Below the pieces are notes generated by a model. That model saw nothing but the letters and a program-made list of their open reading frames with translations, made no database searches and had not been told where the DNA came from. A DNA stretch of 42,934 nt, from the NCBI GenBank assembly GCA_903820285.1, contig CAIJGS010000162.1:1-42934 (forward strand), given 5' to 3'. A program made the position numbers and the translations under genes. Positions 29,555 to 39,807 of the stretch are shown here, piece by piece; position 1 is the stretch's first letter; each line of letters opens with the position of its first letter. Source of the stretch: an uncultured Verrucomicrobia subdivision 3 bacterium (GTDB lineage: Bacteria > Verrucomicrobiota > Verrucomicrobiia > Limisphaerales > UBA11358).

Positions 29555-29709
29555 ACGAGCGGGAACTGCTGGTTGATTGTCTTCGTCGCTTGAACCGGGC
29601 TGCGGTTAGTTATTATCTCACCGGTTCGATGGCCAGCAACTATTGGGGCATCCCGCGTACCACGCACGATTTGGATTTTGTCATTTATTTCCTTTTCGCC
29701 GCCGGTTGA
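29551..29709 (+). pseudogene. Truncated nucleotidyltransferase (MNT/AbiEii-like) remnant
   Basis: 52-aa reading frame MNERELLVDCLRRLNRAAVSYYLTGSMASNYWGIPRTTHDLDFVIYFLFAAG*; NTase motif TGSMAS...THDLDFVI then immediate stop. Confidence 0.65.
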
Positions 29710-29733
29710 ACGTATAATTTCCCCGCCAAGTTT

Positions 29734-30687
29734 ATGATGCAATCCCGTCGCGATTTTGTTCGCACCCTATTTGTTGCCACGCAGGCGACATTGGTTGGTA
29801 CTTTGCTGCCCGGCAACTTGTTCGCCGCCGATGCCAAGTCCGGAGGGCTGAATTTTCTCGTGTTCGGTGACTGGGGCCGGAACGGTGAAAAGGATCAGCA
29901 CGATGTGGCCGTCCAGATGGGAATCGCAGCCGAGGAAATCGGGGCGAAATTCGTCATCTCCGTCGGTGATAATTTTTACGAGAATGGCGTTGCGTCCGTG
30001 GACGATCATCAGTGGCAGACTTCATTTGAAAAAGTTTATACCGCGCCTTCGTTACAGGTTCCCTGGCAGGTGATTCTGGGCAACCACGATTATCACGGGA
30101 ATTGTGAAGCCCAGATTGCCTACAGCCACGTGAGCCACCGCTGGAACATGCCGGCGCGCTATTACACCCGCACGGAACGGATCGACGCCCAGAATGCGGT
30201 GGATTTCTTTTACCTGGATTCGACGCCCATGGCCAAGTGGCATGGCACCGAACGTATTTTCAGCAAAAATCTGGCAGCTCAAGATATTGACCACCAGCTC
30301 GCCTGGTTCAAGGCCGCCCTGGAAGCATCCACCGCGCCGTGGAAAATCGTGGTTGCCCACCATCCGGTTTACTCCGGGGGCGAACATGGGGATACGCCTT
30401 ATATCATCAAACGCATCCTGCCGCTCCTGCAGGAGCACAAGGTGCAGGCATATTTCAACGGTCACGATCACGACCTCCAACACTTGCAGGCCGGCACGGT
30501 AAACCTATTCTGTTGCGGTGCCGGTTCCAAGGTCCGGCCCACCAAAACGACCCCGCACTCGCACTTCGCCCAATCCTGTTCCGGCTTCGTTACTGTGGCT
30601 ATGCAGGCGGAACAGCTGGCTGTGCGCATGATTGATGACCATGGGAAACTGGTGTACACCGCCACGGTGCCGCGGGTTGCGGTGTAA
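29734..30687 (+). CDS. Secreted metallophosphoesterase (acid phosphatase-like)
   Basis: 317 aa; Tat-like SRRDFVRTLFVA leader; FGDWG, VGDNFYENG, GNHDYHGN, VAHHPVYSGGEHG, NGHDHDLQ. Confidence 0.9.
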   Translation: MMQSRRDFVRTLFVATQATLVGTLLPGNLFAADAKSGGLNFLVFGDWGRNGEKDQHDVAVQMGIAAEEIGAKFVISVGDNFYENGVASVDDHQWQTSFEKVYTAPSLQVPWQVILGNHDYHGNCEAQIAYSHVSHRWNMPARYYTRTERIDAQNAVDFFYLDSTPMAKWHGTERIFSKNLAAQDIDHQLAWFKAALEASTAPWKIVVAHHPVYSGGEHGDTPYIIKRILPLLQEHKVQAYFNGHDHDLQHLQAGTVNLFCCGAGSKVRPTKTTPHSHFAQSCSGFVTVAMQAEQLAVRMIDDHGKLVYTATVPRVAV

Positions 30688-30790
30688 ACGGAAGGCCACC
30701 CTTGCCGGCAGGGGGTAAAACAACCATTAACCGAAAACAGGGTTTCCTACTTTCCGTCCGCTCGCTTATGGTTATGGCAGTGTCACGCAC

Positions 30791-32107
30791 ATGAGCAAAC
30801 CATCCAAATCGCAGTGGAACTTCGGCGAACTGTTTCCGGTCGAAACGGCGCGCAAGGTGCTGTCCGTATGGGAACTCACTTCGGATATCAAACGCCTGCT
30901 GGAAAAACAGATTGGCCAGGTCTGGGTGAGCGGTGAAATCACCAATCTCCGCGCCCAAAGCTCCGGGCACATGTATTTCACGCTCAAGGATGTCGCGGCC
31001 CAATTGAGCTGTGTGCTGTTCCGGGGGACGGCTACGGCCAGCCGCCAGCTGCTCGCCGATGGCCAGAAGGTTTTATTGCAGGGGGATGTCACAGTATATG
31101 AGGCGCGCGGGCAATATCAGATGATTGTTCGCGCGGTGGAGTTGCAGGGCGTGGGCGCTTTGCAGGCGGCGTTTGAAAAGTTGAAACAGAAGCTCAATGC
31201 GGAGGGACTGTTCGCGCCGGAACGGAAACGTCCTTTGCCGACCTATCCCCTGCGCATTGGTTTGGTGACGTCGCCCACCGGGGCGGCCATTCGGGACGTG
31301 TTGCATGTCATTCAGCGGCGGCATCCTGGACTGGAGATATTTCTCGTGCCCAGCCGGGTACAGGGTGATGGCGCGGCCGGCGAAATCGCGGCGGGCATCC
31401 GGTTGCTGAATGAGGCCGACTTGGGGTTGGACTTGATTTTGATCACCCGGGGCGGCGGGTCATTGGAGGATTTATGGGCGTTCAACGAAGAGGTCGTGGC
31501 CCGGGCGATTTTTGAATCCGCGTTGCCGGTGGTGTCGGCGGTGGGGCATGAAATTGATTTTACCATCGCCGATTTTGTGGCGGACCTGCGGGCGGCCACG
31601 CCGAGCGCGGCGGCGGAACTCATCACCGAAGGCGTTTTTGCGAGCCGCGAATTTGTGGCGGCGACCCCGGCGCGGTTGCGGCAATTGGTCACCCGCCGGC
31701 TGGAACGGGAGGAGCAGAATCTGGATTCGCTTGCCGGCCGGATGGCCCGGCGCCATCCCCGGCGCGCGTTTAATGAATCCCTTCAGCGGCTGGATGACTG
31801 CCTGGCCGGTCTCTTGCGGGGGCTGAAAACCGGGGCGCGGTCCCAGGCGCTGCGGTTGGATAATCTTACCGGCCGATTTTTACGCGCCCAGCCGGCCCAC
31901 GCCATCAAGGCCCGGCGCGAAGCGTTGCATCAGCTGGGGCGGCGGCTCAACGCTTTAGGACCGCAACAGGTGCTGGCGCGGGGCTATTCGATCACCATGG
32001 AAGAAGCCACAGGCAGGGTGATCAGCGATGCGGCCACCGTGAAGCCTGGCCAAAAGCTCAGGACCCGCCTGAAAAACGGCGAGATTATCAGCCAGGCGGA
32101 AGGCTAA
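30791..32107 (+). CDS. xseA: Exodeoxyribonuclease VII large subunit
   Basis: 438 aa; OB-fold VWVSGEITNLRAQSSGHMYFTLKD; TSPTGAAIRDVL; ITRGGGSLEDLWAFNEE; SAVGHEIDFTIADFVADLRAATPSAAAE. Confidence 0.96.
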   Translation: MSKPSKSQWNFGELFPVETARKVLSVWELTSDIKRLLEKQIGQVWVSGEITNLRAQSSGHMYFTLKDVAAQLSCVLFRGTATASRQLLADGQKVLLQGDVTVYEARGQYQMIVRAVELQGVGALQAAFEKLKQKLNAEGLFAPERKRPLPTYPLRIGLVTSPTGAAIRDVLHVIQRRHPGLEIFLVPSRVQGDGAAGEIAAGIRLLNEADLGLDLILITRGGGSLEDLWAFNEEVVARAIFESALPVVSAVGHEIDFTIADFVADLRAATPSAAAELITEGVFASREFVAATPARLRQLVTRRLEREEQNLDSLAGRMARRHPRRAFNESLQRLDDCLAGLLRGLKTGARSQALRLDNLTGRFLRAQPAHAIKARREALHQLGRRLNALGPQQVLARGYSITMEEATGRVISDAATVKPGQKLRTRLKNGEIISQAEG

Positions 32108-32204
32108 TGACCCGCCTGGATGATTAGATTGTCGAATTTGGAGGTCAACGTTTCCCTACGTCTCCGCGCTGGACGTGGATGCGGGATTTTCTTATGCTAG
32201 CCGG

Positions 32205-32468
32205 ATGTCAAAACCAGCCAAGGCCGGTGACGCGGCCAAAGGTGCCCCGTTGTTTGAAGAGGCCTTGCAAAAACTAGAGGGCATTGTCGAGTCCATGGAG
32301 GCCGATGATTTGCCGCTGGAGACGCTGCTCGCCCGGTATGAAGAGGGCGCGCGGTTGGTAAAACTCTGCCAGGAAAAACTGGCCGAGGCGGAAGTGAAGA
32401 TCCAGCAGCTGGAGAAAAATGCGTCAGGCGAAATTAAACTTAAGCCGCTTGACCTGTCGGAAGAATAA
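32205..32468 (+). CDS. xseB: Exodeoxyribonuclease VII small subunit
   Basis: FEEALQKLEGIVESMEADDLPLETLLARYEEGARLVKLCQEKLAEAE; start placed at MSKPAKAG rather than 32175. Confidence 0.92.
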   Translation: MSKPAKAGDAAKGAPLFEEALQKLEGIVESMEADDLPLETLLARYEEGARLVKLCQEKLAEAEVKIQQLEKNASGEIKLKPLDLSEE

Positions 32469-32471
32469 AAT

Positions 32472-34457
32472 ATGAGTCGATACTTGGACATGGTGGACGG
32501 GCCGGAGCAGGTCAAAAAGCTCACGGTGCCGCAATTGCAAGAGCTCGCCGGCGAAATCCGGACCGAGTTGATTGATGGTCTCGCCAAAGGCGGCGGCCAT
32601 CTCGGACCCAATCTGGGCGTGGTGGAACTCACCATCGCCCTCCATCGCGTCTTCAATTCGCCCAAGGACAAATTTGTCTGGGACGTCAGCCATCAGATTT
32701 ACGTTCACAAGATTCTGACTGGACGCCGTGACCGGTTCCGCACCATCCGCCAGACGAACGGATTGAATGGCTTCGCCCTCCGGACGGAGAGCGAGCACGA
32801 CTGCTTTGGCGCCGGCCACGCCGGTACGGCCCTCTCCGCTGCCTTGGGGATGGCGGCCGCCCGCGACAAGCGCGGCAGTGATGAAAACGTGGTCTGCGTT
32901 TTCGGCGATGCGGCTTTGACCAACGGCATTTCCTTTGAGGCGCTGAACAACCTCAAGCCAACCACCAAGAAGTTCATTGGCATTCTGAATGACAATGAAT
33001 GGAGCATCGCGAAGAACGTCGGGGCCATCTCCGATTATCTCAACAAGCTCATCACGAATCCCAGCTACAACAAGCTGTCGCGCGATTTCGAGAATTTCGT
33101 CCGCAAACTACCCAAGGGTGACATCGCCCTGAAGCTGGCCCACAAAGCCGAAGAAGGCTTCAAGGGTGCGCTGACGGGCGTGAGCCTGAAGCAGAACGTT
33201 TCGACCTTGGAAGCCGATGGCCGGGGCGGTCATGGCAGCCCGGTGTTTTTTGAGGAAATGGGCCTGCGCTATCTCGGCCCGATTGACGGCCACAACCTGC
33301 CGTTGCTGATCAGCACGCTGGAATTTGCCAAGCAGTGCGATCACCCGATTGTCATCCACGTGCTGACGCAAAAGGGCAAGGGCTTTGAAGCCGCGCTCAA
33401 GCAGCCGGAAAAATTCCACGGCCTCGGACCGTACAACGCCCAGACCGGCGAAACGGCGTCCGCCAAGCCCGGCACCCCGCCGCAATATCAGGACGTCATG
33501 GGCCAGACCATGGTCCGCCTGTGCCAGTCGAATCCCAGCGTGGTCGGCATCACCGCCGCCATGCCCAGCGGCACCGGCATGAAGCACCTCGAAAAGGCCA
33601 TGCCCGACCGTTATATTGATGTGGGCATTGCCGAGGAACACGGTGTCATCTTTGCCGCCGGCATGGCCACGATGGGCTATCGTCCGGTGGTGGCGATTTA
33701 TTCCACCTTCCTGCAACGTGCCTACGACTGCATCCATCATGATGTCTGTCTCCAGGATCTGCCGGTGATTTTCTGCATGGACCGCGCCGGCCTTTCGGCC
33801 AACGACGGCCCCACGCATCACGGCCTGTTTGATATTTCGTACCTGCGCTGCCTGCCGAACGTCGTCGCCATGGCTCCGGCCAATGAAGATGAACTGGCTG
33901 ACATGATGTACACCGCCACCAAGCTGAATCATCCCTCCTTTATCCGTTATCCGCGCGGCGTCGCCGAAGGCGTGCCGATCAAGGCGGAACCGAAGCAGTT
34001 GGAAGTGGGGACCGCAGTTGTGAACCGGAATTTTGCCGGTAACGGCTCGCCCAAGGTGGCGTTGTTCGGTCTGGGACCGATGAACGCCATTGCCCGCAAC
34101 GCAGCCATCCAGTTGACGGCGGAAGGCTTTGATGTCGCGGTAATCAACCCGCGCTTCACCAAGCCGATTGACGCCGCCACGCATGAAACCTTCGGTCGCA
34201 CCGCCGAACTCGTGATCACGTTGGAAGACCACGTCCTCATGGGCGGGTACGGCTCCAGCGTGCTGGAATTGTACAACGAGAAGCGGGTCACGACCCCGGT
34301 CGTCCGGATCGGCTGGCCCGACCAGTTTATCGAACACGCCACCACCCAGGACGAGCTGCGCCATAAGTACGGTCTGTCGGTGGATAACACCGTGGCTCAG
34401 GTTCGGGCGTTTTTCGGCAAGACCGCCCCGGCGGCCCCGCAGCTGGCGGCGGTCTGA
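32472..34457 (+). CDS. dxs: 1-deoxy-D-xylulose-5-phosphate synthase
   Basis: 661 aa; GGGHLGPNLGVVELTIALH, VFGDAALTNGISFEALN, GIAEEHGVIFAAGMA, FCMDRAGLSANDGPTHHGLFD. Confidence 0.96.
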   Translation: MSRYLDMVDGPEQVKKLTVPQLQELAGEIRTELIDGLAKGGGHLGPNLGVVELTIALHRVFNSPKDKFVWDVSHQIYVHKILTGRRDRFRTIRQTNGLNGFALRTESEHDCFGAGHAGTALSAALGMAAARDKRGSDENVVCVFGDAALTNGISFEALNNLKPTTKKFIGILNDNEWSIAKNVGAISDYLNKLITNPSYNKLSRDFENFVRKLPKGDIALKLAHKAEEGFKGALTGVSLKQNVSTLEADGRGGHGSPVFFEEMGLRYLGPIDGHNLPLLISTLEFAKQCDHPIVIHVLTQKGKGFEAALKQPEKFHGLGPYNAQTGETASAKPGTPPQYQDVMGQTMVRLCQSNPSVVGITAAMPSGTGMKHLEKAMPDRYIDVGIAEEHGVIFAAGMATMGYRPVVAIYSTFLQRAYDCIHHDVCLQDLPVIFCMDRAGLSANDGPTHHGLFDISYLRCLPNVVAMAPANEDELADMMYTATKLNHPSFIRYPRGVAEGVPIKAEPKQLEVGTAVVNRNFAGNGSPKVALFGLGPMNAIARNAAIQLTAEGFDVAVINPRFTKPIDAATHETFGRTAELVITLEDHVLMGGYGSSVLELYNEKRVTTPVVRIGWPDQFIEHATTQDELRHKYGLSVDNTVAQVRAFFGKTAPAAPQLAAV

Positions 34458-34478
34458 TAACCTGATGCAATCTGACGG

Positions 34479-34516
34479 CAAAAGTTCAGCGGGCAATTCA
34501 GCCGGCTGAACTTTTG
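34479..34516 (+). terminator. Hairpin downstream of dxs, probable terminator
   Basis: CAAAAGTTCAGC (34479-34490) / GCTGAACTTTTG (34505-34516), perfect 12 bp, followed by TCATTTTTAG. Confidence 0.6.
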
Positions 34517-34531
34517 TCATTTTTAGCCAAC

Positions 34532-34759
34532 ATGAATAAGAAAGAAATCGCCGAGAAGTTACGGTTTGAAATCGGCCATCTGGAACTCGCCATCAAGAAG
34601 ACCCAGGAACGCTGCGAAAAGCTGAAGGTGTTCTGCCTGGATTTGGAGGAGGAAATCGCCGTGGCCGAGGGAACCATTCCGAAGCCGGAGGCCCCCAGCA
34701 AATTCCGGAAAGTGGTGGACAGCGTGTTTGGTGAGACGCCCAAGGCCCGCAAACGGTAA
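34532..34759 (+). CDS. Small coiled-coil-like hypothetical protein
   Basis: 75 aa from MNKKEIAEKLRFEIGHLELAIKKTQERCEKLK. Confidence 0.55.
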   Translation: MNKKEIAEKLRFEIGHLELAIKKTQERCEKLKVFCLDLEEEIAVAEGTIPKPEAPSKFRKVVDSVFGETPKARKR

Positions 34760-34936
34760 TTTCAGTCGCCCCAAACCCGGCTTGTCCTGCCGCTTGGCTG
34801 ACATTTTAGGGGGGATGTGCGCTCTTTCTTGTTGAGGTAATTCCAAGAAATGGTGCGTTTCTTTCCTTGATTTTCCCCGGGTAACGCCTTTTCCTATTGG
34901 ATAGCAGTTTACACAAATAATTAATCGTACCGAATC

Positions 34937-36202
34937 ATGGCCTATACCACTTGCACTGTTCCCGCTGGCGGGAAGATTTCCATTACAAACGGCAAGCTCA
35001 GCGTGCCGGAAAACCCGATCGTTCCGTTCATCCGTGGCGACGGCACCGGTCCGGATATCTGGGCTTCCAGCGTGCGCGTCTTTGATGCGGCGGTGGCCAA
35101 AGCTTACGGCGGCAAACGCAAGGTCTCCTGGTTCGAAGTCTTCGCCGGCGAGGAATCGTTCAAGAAGTTCAACAACTGGCTGCCGGATGACACAGTTGAC
35201 GCCTTCCGCGAATATCTCGTGGGCATCAAGGGACCGCTGACCACGCCCGTGGGCGGGGGCATCCGCTCGCTGAACGTGGCCCTGCGCCAGATGCTGGATC
35301 TCTACGTCTGCCTGCGCCCGGTGCAATATTTCACCGGCGTGCCCTCCCCGGTCAAACGCCCGGAGAAGGTGGACATGGTCATCTTCCGCGAAAACACCGA
35401 GGACATTTATGCGGGCATCGATTTTGAAGCCGGCAAGGAAGCCGCCCTCAAGACGGTTGAGTTTTTGAAGGCCAACTTTCCGAAGGATTTCAAGAAAATC
35501 CGTTTCGGCGACCAGCCGGAAACCGTTGGCATCGGCATCAAGCCGGTCTCCAAGCTTGGCACGGAACGCCTGTTCCGCTCGGCCGTCGAATACGCCATCA
35601 TCAACAAGCGCAAGAGCGTGACGATTGTCCACAAGGGCAACATCATGAAGTACACCGAAGGCGCCTTCCGCGACTGGAGTTACGGTCTGGCCAAGAGCGA
35701 ATTTGGTGCGGTGGAGATTGACGGCGGTCCGTGGTGCCAGATTCCCGAAGGCAAACCCGGCGCGGGCATCATCATCAAGGACGCCATCGCCGACATCGCC
35801 CTGCAACAGGTGCTCACGCGCCCGACGGATTTCGATGTGATTGCCACGCTGAACCTGAATGGTGATTACCTGAGCGACGCCCTCGCGGCCCAGGTCGGCG
35901 GCATTGGTATCGCCCCCGGCGGCAATATCAATTACCTCACCGGTCACGCCATCTTTGAAGCCACCCACGGCACCGCGCCCAAGTATGCCAACAAGGACAT
36001 GGTTAACCCCGGCTCCGTGGTGCTCTCGGGCGAAATGATGTTCCGCTACCTCGGCTGGACCGAAGTGGCCGACTTGATCATCAAGGGCCTGAATGGCGCC
36101 ATCGGGTCCAAGAAGGTCACCTATGATTTCGCCCGCCTCATGGAAGGCGCCACCGAGATCAAGTGCTCGGCGTTCGGCGAGAATATTATCGCCCATATGT
36201 AA
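34937..36202 (+). CDS. icd: NADP-type isocitrate dehydrogenase
   Basis: 421 aa; [68 protein letters not shown]. Confidence 0.95.
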   Translation: MAYTTCTVPAGGKISITNGKLSVPENPIVPFIRGDGTGPDIWASSVRVFDAAVAKAYGGKRKVSWFEVFAGEESFKKFNNWLPDDTVDAFREYLVGIKGPLTTPVGGGIRSLNVALRQMLDLYVCLRPVQYFTGVPSPVKRPEKVDMVIFRENTEDIYAGIDFEAGKEAALKTVEFLKANFPKDFKKIRFGDQPETVGIGIKPVSKLGTERLFRSAVEYAIINKRKSVTIVHKGNIMKYTEGAFRDWSYGLAKSEFGAVEIDGGPWCQIPEGKPGAGIIIKDAIADIALQQVLTRPTDFDVIATLNLNGDYLSDALAAQVGGIGIAPGGNINYLTGHAIFEATHGTAPKYANKDMVNPGSVVLSGEMMFRYLGWTEVADLIIKGLNGAIGSKKVTYDFARLMEGATEIKCSAFGENIIAHM

Positions 36203-36240
36203 TTAATGGCCACGGCTCCGGCCGGTGAATTAATCCTGCA

Positions 36241-36276
36241 AACGGCGGCTGTTTGACGACAGCCGCCGTTTTTATT
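36241..36276 (+). terminator. Intrinsic terminator of icd
   Basis: AACGGCGGCTGT-TTGACG-ACAGCCGCCGTT followed by TTTATTT. Confidence 0.85.
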
Positions 36277-36396
36277 TGTTGCCTGGCTGCCGTCGGGAGG
36301 ATCCCTGGTTTCCCTTATTTTAAAGGGGTTTTAAGCTGATTTGTGTGCAAAAAACTTGCGCTGAAGCCAAGGTCAAATATCCTGCCAAAACAGATA

Positions 36397-36606
36397 ATGG
36401 ATGTCTCAGAATTAAGATCCTTGTGGTTGAACGGCGTCCCGACGTTTTGGGATCGACTGGCTGCCCTAATCCGTGAGGATAACCGGGCTTTTGCCGAGCT
36501 GTTTCTGCTCTCCGCTTGGCGCAAAATGGCCCAAGCCCGCAAACTTACTTCTGCCGGCAAAGCCTCCAACCGGTCATTTGGCGTGGTTACCATGTCTATC
36601 CGGTGA
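36397..36606 (+). CDS. Small hypothetical ORF
   Basis: 69 aa MDVSELRSLWLNGVPTFWDRLAALIREDNRAFAELF...; no recognised family. Confidence 0.3.
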   Translation: MDVSELRSLWLNGVPTFWDRLAALIREDNRAFAELFLLSAWRKMAQARKLTSAGKASNRSFGVVTMSIR

Positions 36607-36610
36607 ACGC

Positions 36611-37780
36611 ATGATTATGCCGACGCCCAAACCGAATCTCTCCGGCGATAGCTGGCTGAATCCCTGGCATGTGGATCCGGCGGTGAACCGGAATTATGAT
36701 TTCATTGATGGGCTGCGGGGTATGGCCATTTTGATGGTCATTTGCTGCCATCATTTCTACGTGAATCCGCAGGCGGGACCGGGGGTGCAGTTCATGGGCA
36801 ATTTCTTTGGCGCATGCGGGCGCGGGGTGGTGCTGTTCTTTGCCCTTTCGGGCTTTCTGATTGCGTGGCCTTTTTGGAAGCGCAAGGTGGGGCAGGCACC
36901 ACTGGTGGTGCCGCCGGGCTATGCCCGCCGGCGGTTTTGGAAGATTTATCCGCCACTGGCGGTTTCGGTTCTGTTTTTTACTGTTTGGAACATTGCCAAA
37001 ACCGGCGACTGGTCCTTTGCCGGAATTGCGGCCCGGTGGTTGTCCGGGCTGGCGTTTCTGCTGCCGGTGGATGGGCGGTTGAACCCGGTGATGTGGTCGC
37101 TGGCAGTGGAGGTGCAGTTTTACCTGTTTCTCCCGCTGTTCTTTCTGGTGTGCCGGCGGCTCCGGCCGATGGCTTGTCTGGGGATGACTGGCCTGTTCTT
37201 CTTGGTGATTCCGGTGATGGCGCGGGTGTGGATGAAGTCCGGTCCCACATTTCACCCTTACATCGATCCGCATTTTCCAGCCGGGTTGGATGCCTTTTTT
37301 CTGGGAGTGCTAATGGCTGGGTTGCACAATCTGAATCTGCTCAAAAAAGGCTGGGCTAACATTGGCTGTCTTGGGTTGGGGCTTTGGCTGGTGGCCTTGC
37401 TGACTTCGGCGGCCATGACGGTCTGGTGGGGGCCGCAAACGTTCTGGCAGGATCAGGGGATTGATTTGATGGAGAAGATTGCCTCGGGATTGTTATTGCT
37501 GTTGGTCGCGGATCCGGAGCACCGGGTGGTGCGATGGCTCTGCCATCCGGTACTGCGCTGGTGTGGCATTATCAGCTACGAATGGTATCTGTTTCATCAG
37601 CCGATTTTCTATTGGTTCCGCTTCCAGCTGGGACCGGCGGGGGGCAATGTGTTGATTTACGCGGAGATCATGATCGGTTCACTGGTGACCGGGCTGCTGG
37701 TTTCCGCGTTAGTTTACCGGTTTTTCTCCCTGCCAATATTGAAACGGGGGCGCAAGCCGCCGTCACCTGCCAAAGTCTGA
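36611..37780 (+). CDS. Acyltransferase 3 family membrane protein
   Basis: About 389 aa from the 36611 ATG; YDFIDGLRGMAILMVICCHHFY, FFALSGFLIAWPFWKRK, polytopic; start placed inside the 36473 ORF. Confidence 0.88.
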   Translation: MIMPTPKPNLSGDSWLNPWHVDPAVNRNYDFIDGLRGMAILMVICCHHFYVNPQAGPGVQFMGNFFGACGRGVVLFFALSGFLIAWPFWKRKVGQAPLVVPPGYARRRFWKIYPPLAVSVLFFTVWNIAKTGDWSFAGIAARWLSGLAFLLPVDGRLNPVMWSLAVEVQFYLFLPLFFLVCRRLRPMACLGMTGLFFLVIPVMARVWMKSGPTFHPYIDPHFPAGLDAFFLGVLMAGLHNLNLLKKGWANIGCLGLGLWLVALLTSAAMTVWWGPQTFWQDQGIDLMEKIASGLLLLLVADPEHRVVRWLCHPVLRWCGIISYEWYLFHQPIFYWFRFQLGPAGGNVLIYAEIMIGSLVTGLLVSALVYRFFSLPILKRGRKPPSPAKV

Positions 37781-37829
37781 TTACATGCGAGCCTGGGGAT
37801 TAGTTTTGCCTGGCCCGCCAAGACTCTGC

Positions 37830-38834
37830 TTAACTTTTTATCACTTGCTCGTAGAGGGATTTTAACTGCGCGCCGATTTCCTTCCAGGCCAGCGGTTTGG
37901 GGGGCCGCGGCAGGGTGGGGGCGGCATCGTAAAAGGCGCGCAATGCCGTGGCAGTGAGGGCCGCATTTTTGGTTACGGGAGCATAGCTGGCCCGGGCTTC
38001 AAAAGTGGTGCGGGCCCAAGGCAAATCGCTCAGCAGCAACGGACATTCACAGGCACCGGCTTCCAAGGCAGACAGGCTCAGGCTTTCCATGTTGCTCAAC
38101 AGCACAAATCCTCGGGCGGCCCGGTAAATTTCCGCAAGCCGGCGGCGGTCGTTGATGGCGCCTTCAAAACGGACGAATTCCGGATGCTGTTTGGCCAAGG
38201 CGAGAAATTGGCGGGCGTAAGGCTCGGTTTCAGCGTAGGCACGACCGATGATCCAGACGGGGGTCTGGGCGATGACAGCGGCCTGGGCGAGCTCAAGAAC
38301 ACGTTTGCGTTCGTGGATGGTGGCGGTGCAAACCAGCCACGGTCCCCGGGGTTGCGGGCCTGAATTAAGGAAGACTTCTTCGACGCCGTTGGGAATGACG
38401 TGGATCCGTTCGCGCGGGGCGGCGAACAGGTAGTTCATCAGGTGGCCTTCCCACGGGGTCAGGGCGACGATGGCGTCAGCCTGACGGTAGGAATCCCAGT
38501 GGAAGGGGGTGATGAAACTGCGGGGGGCAATGCGTTCGATGGTGCGGCTGATGGTCTTTTGCAGGAGCAACTGGCGCGGAGTGCGGGAGCCGGTGGCGGT
38601 GAGCAATTCGGCCATGACGACCTTGATGCCTTTTTGCTGCGCGAGGCGGACGTGGTCGGCGGGCATGCGGCCAAAGTAGTGGATCAGGTCGGCCGACTGG
38701 GATTCGTCATACCAGCGCGTGTATTCAACCTCCACGCCGTTTTGTTTCAGGGCGGCCTCGGTCTGTTCGATTTGAATCTGCCAGCCGCCGTGGGCGAGGG
38801 CAAACGGCAGCGTGCTGTTGATGAGAACTTTCAT
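37830..38834 (-). CDS. Glycosyltransferase, group 1-like (GT-B)
   Basis: 334 aa; HVIPNGVEEVFLNSG, LLSNMESLSLSALEAGACECPLLLSDLPW. Confidence 0.85.
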   Translation of the reverse strand: MKVLINSTLPFALAHGGWQIQIEQTEAALKQNGVEVEYTRWYDESQSADLIHYFGRMPADHVRLAQQKGIKVVMAELLTATGSRTPRQLLLQKTISRTIERIAPRSFITPFHWDSYRQADAIVALTPWEGHLMNYLFAAPRERIHVIPNGVEEVFLNSGPQPRGPWLVCTATIHERKRVLELAQAAVIAQTPVWIIGRAYAETEPYARQFLALAKQHPEFVRFEGAINDRRRLAEIYRAARGFVLLSNMESLSLSALEAGACECPLLLSDLPWARTTFEARASYAPVTKNAALTATALRAFYDAAPTLPRPPKPLAWKEIGAQLKSLYEQVIKS

Positions 38835-38902
38835 TCCTGATTTCCGGGGGCAGTCTAGCGGGTGGCGGAAATCAAACCAATGCTAAATGCCAAATCTGGA
38901 AA

Positions 38903-39718
38903 TCAGTCCAATCCGTTTTTGGTCGCCGCTTGCAAGCGTTGCAGATCGGACAGATCACTCGCATTGTAAGCCGTTTCCCAGCGGGAGGTGAAGACCTTGG
39001 CGGCCTGCCAGCGCCAATGCTCCACGTGGCCGTCGGCAAAGGCCAGATTGGCCCCCTGCGCATGCCGGTCTGCCGGCAGATCCAGCCAGTCATTGGCATA
39101 GGAGCTGTCCGTTGAGAAAATCCCGAACGTCGCATCCCAGATGTCCTGTTCCTGTGTATCAATCAGCACAAACAGATTGGATGGCGCCGGGGCAATGATC
39201 TGCGTAGCCTTGCGGTAGGAGCCCACGGCGTCATCGCAGTTCAGGCTGATGTTCATGCAGTAACTGCGCGTGCGCAGCAGGGCGGAATTGCCGGTAACCG
39301 TGGACTGGTCCGCCGGGCAATGGTAAATGCCATGCGAACGGTTATACGGAAACAACACGCCGCTCTCGAGGTTGGCAAAGGTGGCGTCGGTAGGAGCCAC
39401 GCCCGGACACCACGACGACCCCGTCTCACTTAAAAATGGTGTGTCGGTACTGCCGGGCGAGGAAAGACTGTAAAAGGAATTATTCGGCGCGGTCGCGTCA
39501 TCATTGTCGCCCGCATACAGATGCCAACTCACCTGCTGCTGTTTCAGGTTGTTCAGGCAGACCACGGAGTTTACCCGGGATTTGGCCCGCGCCAGCGCCG
39601 GCAACAGCAAGGCTGCCAGGATTCCAATGATCGCAATAACCACCAGCAGTTCCACCAGGGTGAAGCCGTTCATCGCACCGGAGGGCGCCGTCCGACTATT
39701 GTCAGGCATGGTGTTCAT
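38903..39718 (-). CDS. Type II secretion/pilin-like protein with prepilin N-terminus and H-X9-DG-type C-terminus
   Basis: 271 aa; GFTLVELLVVIAIIGILAALLLPALARAK; HAQGANLAFADGHVEHWRW. Confidence 0.9.
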   Translation of the reverse strand: MNTMPDNSRTAPSGAMNGFTLVELLVVIAIIGILAALLLPALARAKSRVNSVVCLNNLKQQQVSWHLYAGDNDDATAPNNSFYSLSSPGSTDTPFLSETGSSWCPGVAPTDATFANLESGVLFPYNRSHGIYHCPADQSTVTGNSALLRTRSYCMNISLNCDDAVGSYRKATQIIAPAPSNLFVLIDTQEQDIWDATFGIFSTDSSYANDWLDLPADRHAQGANLAFADGHVEHWRWQAAKVFTSRWETAYNASDLSDLQRLQAATKNGLD

Positions 39719-39807
39719 GAGGTTTTCGGGGTTAAGTGGTTCTGCCGGGTGCCCGGGGCAGGCACCCGGCAGGGTTGAGCGCAGGCGAATCCAACTAACT
39801 CAACTCG

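Noticed and set aside
33108-34520. 470-aa antisense ORF across dxs
   Set aside because: Shadow ORF from GC-biased third positions in dxs
34559-36196. 545-aa antisense ORF across icd
   Set aside because: Shadow ORF of a conserved gene; no domain motifs or start-region support
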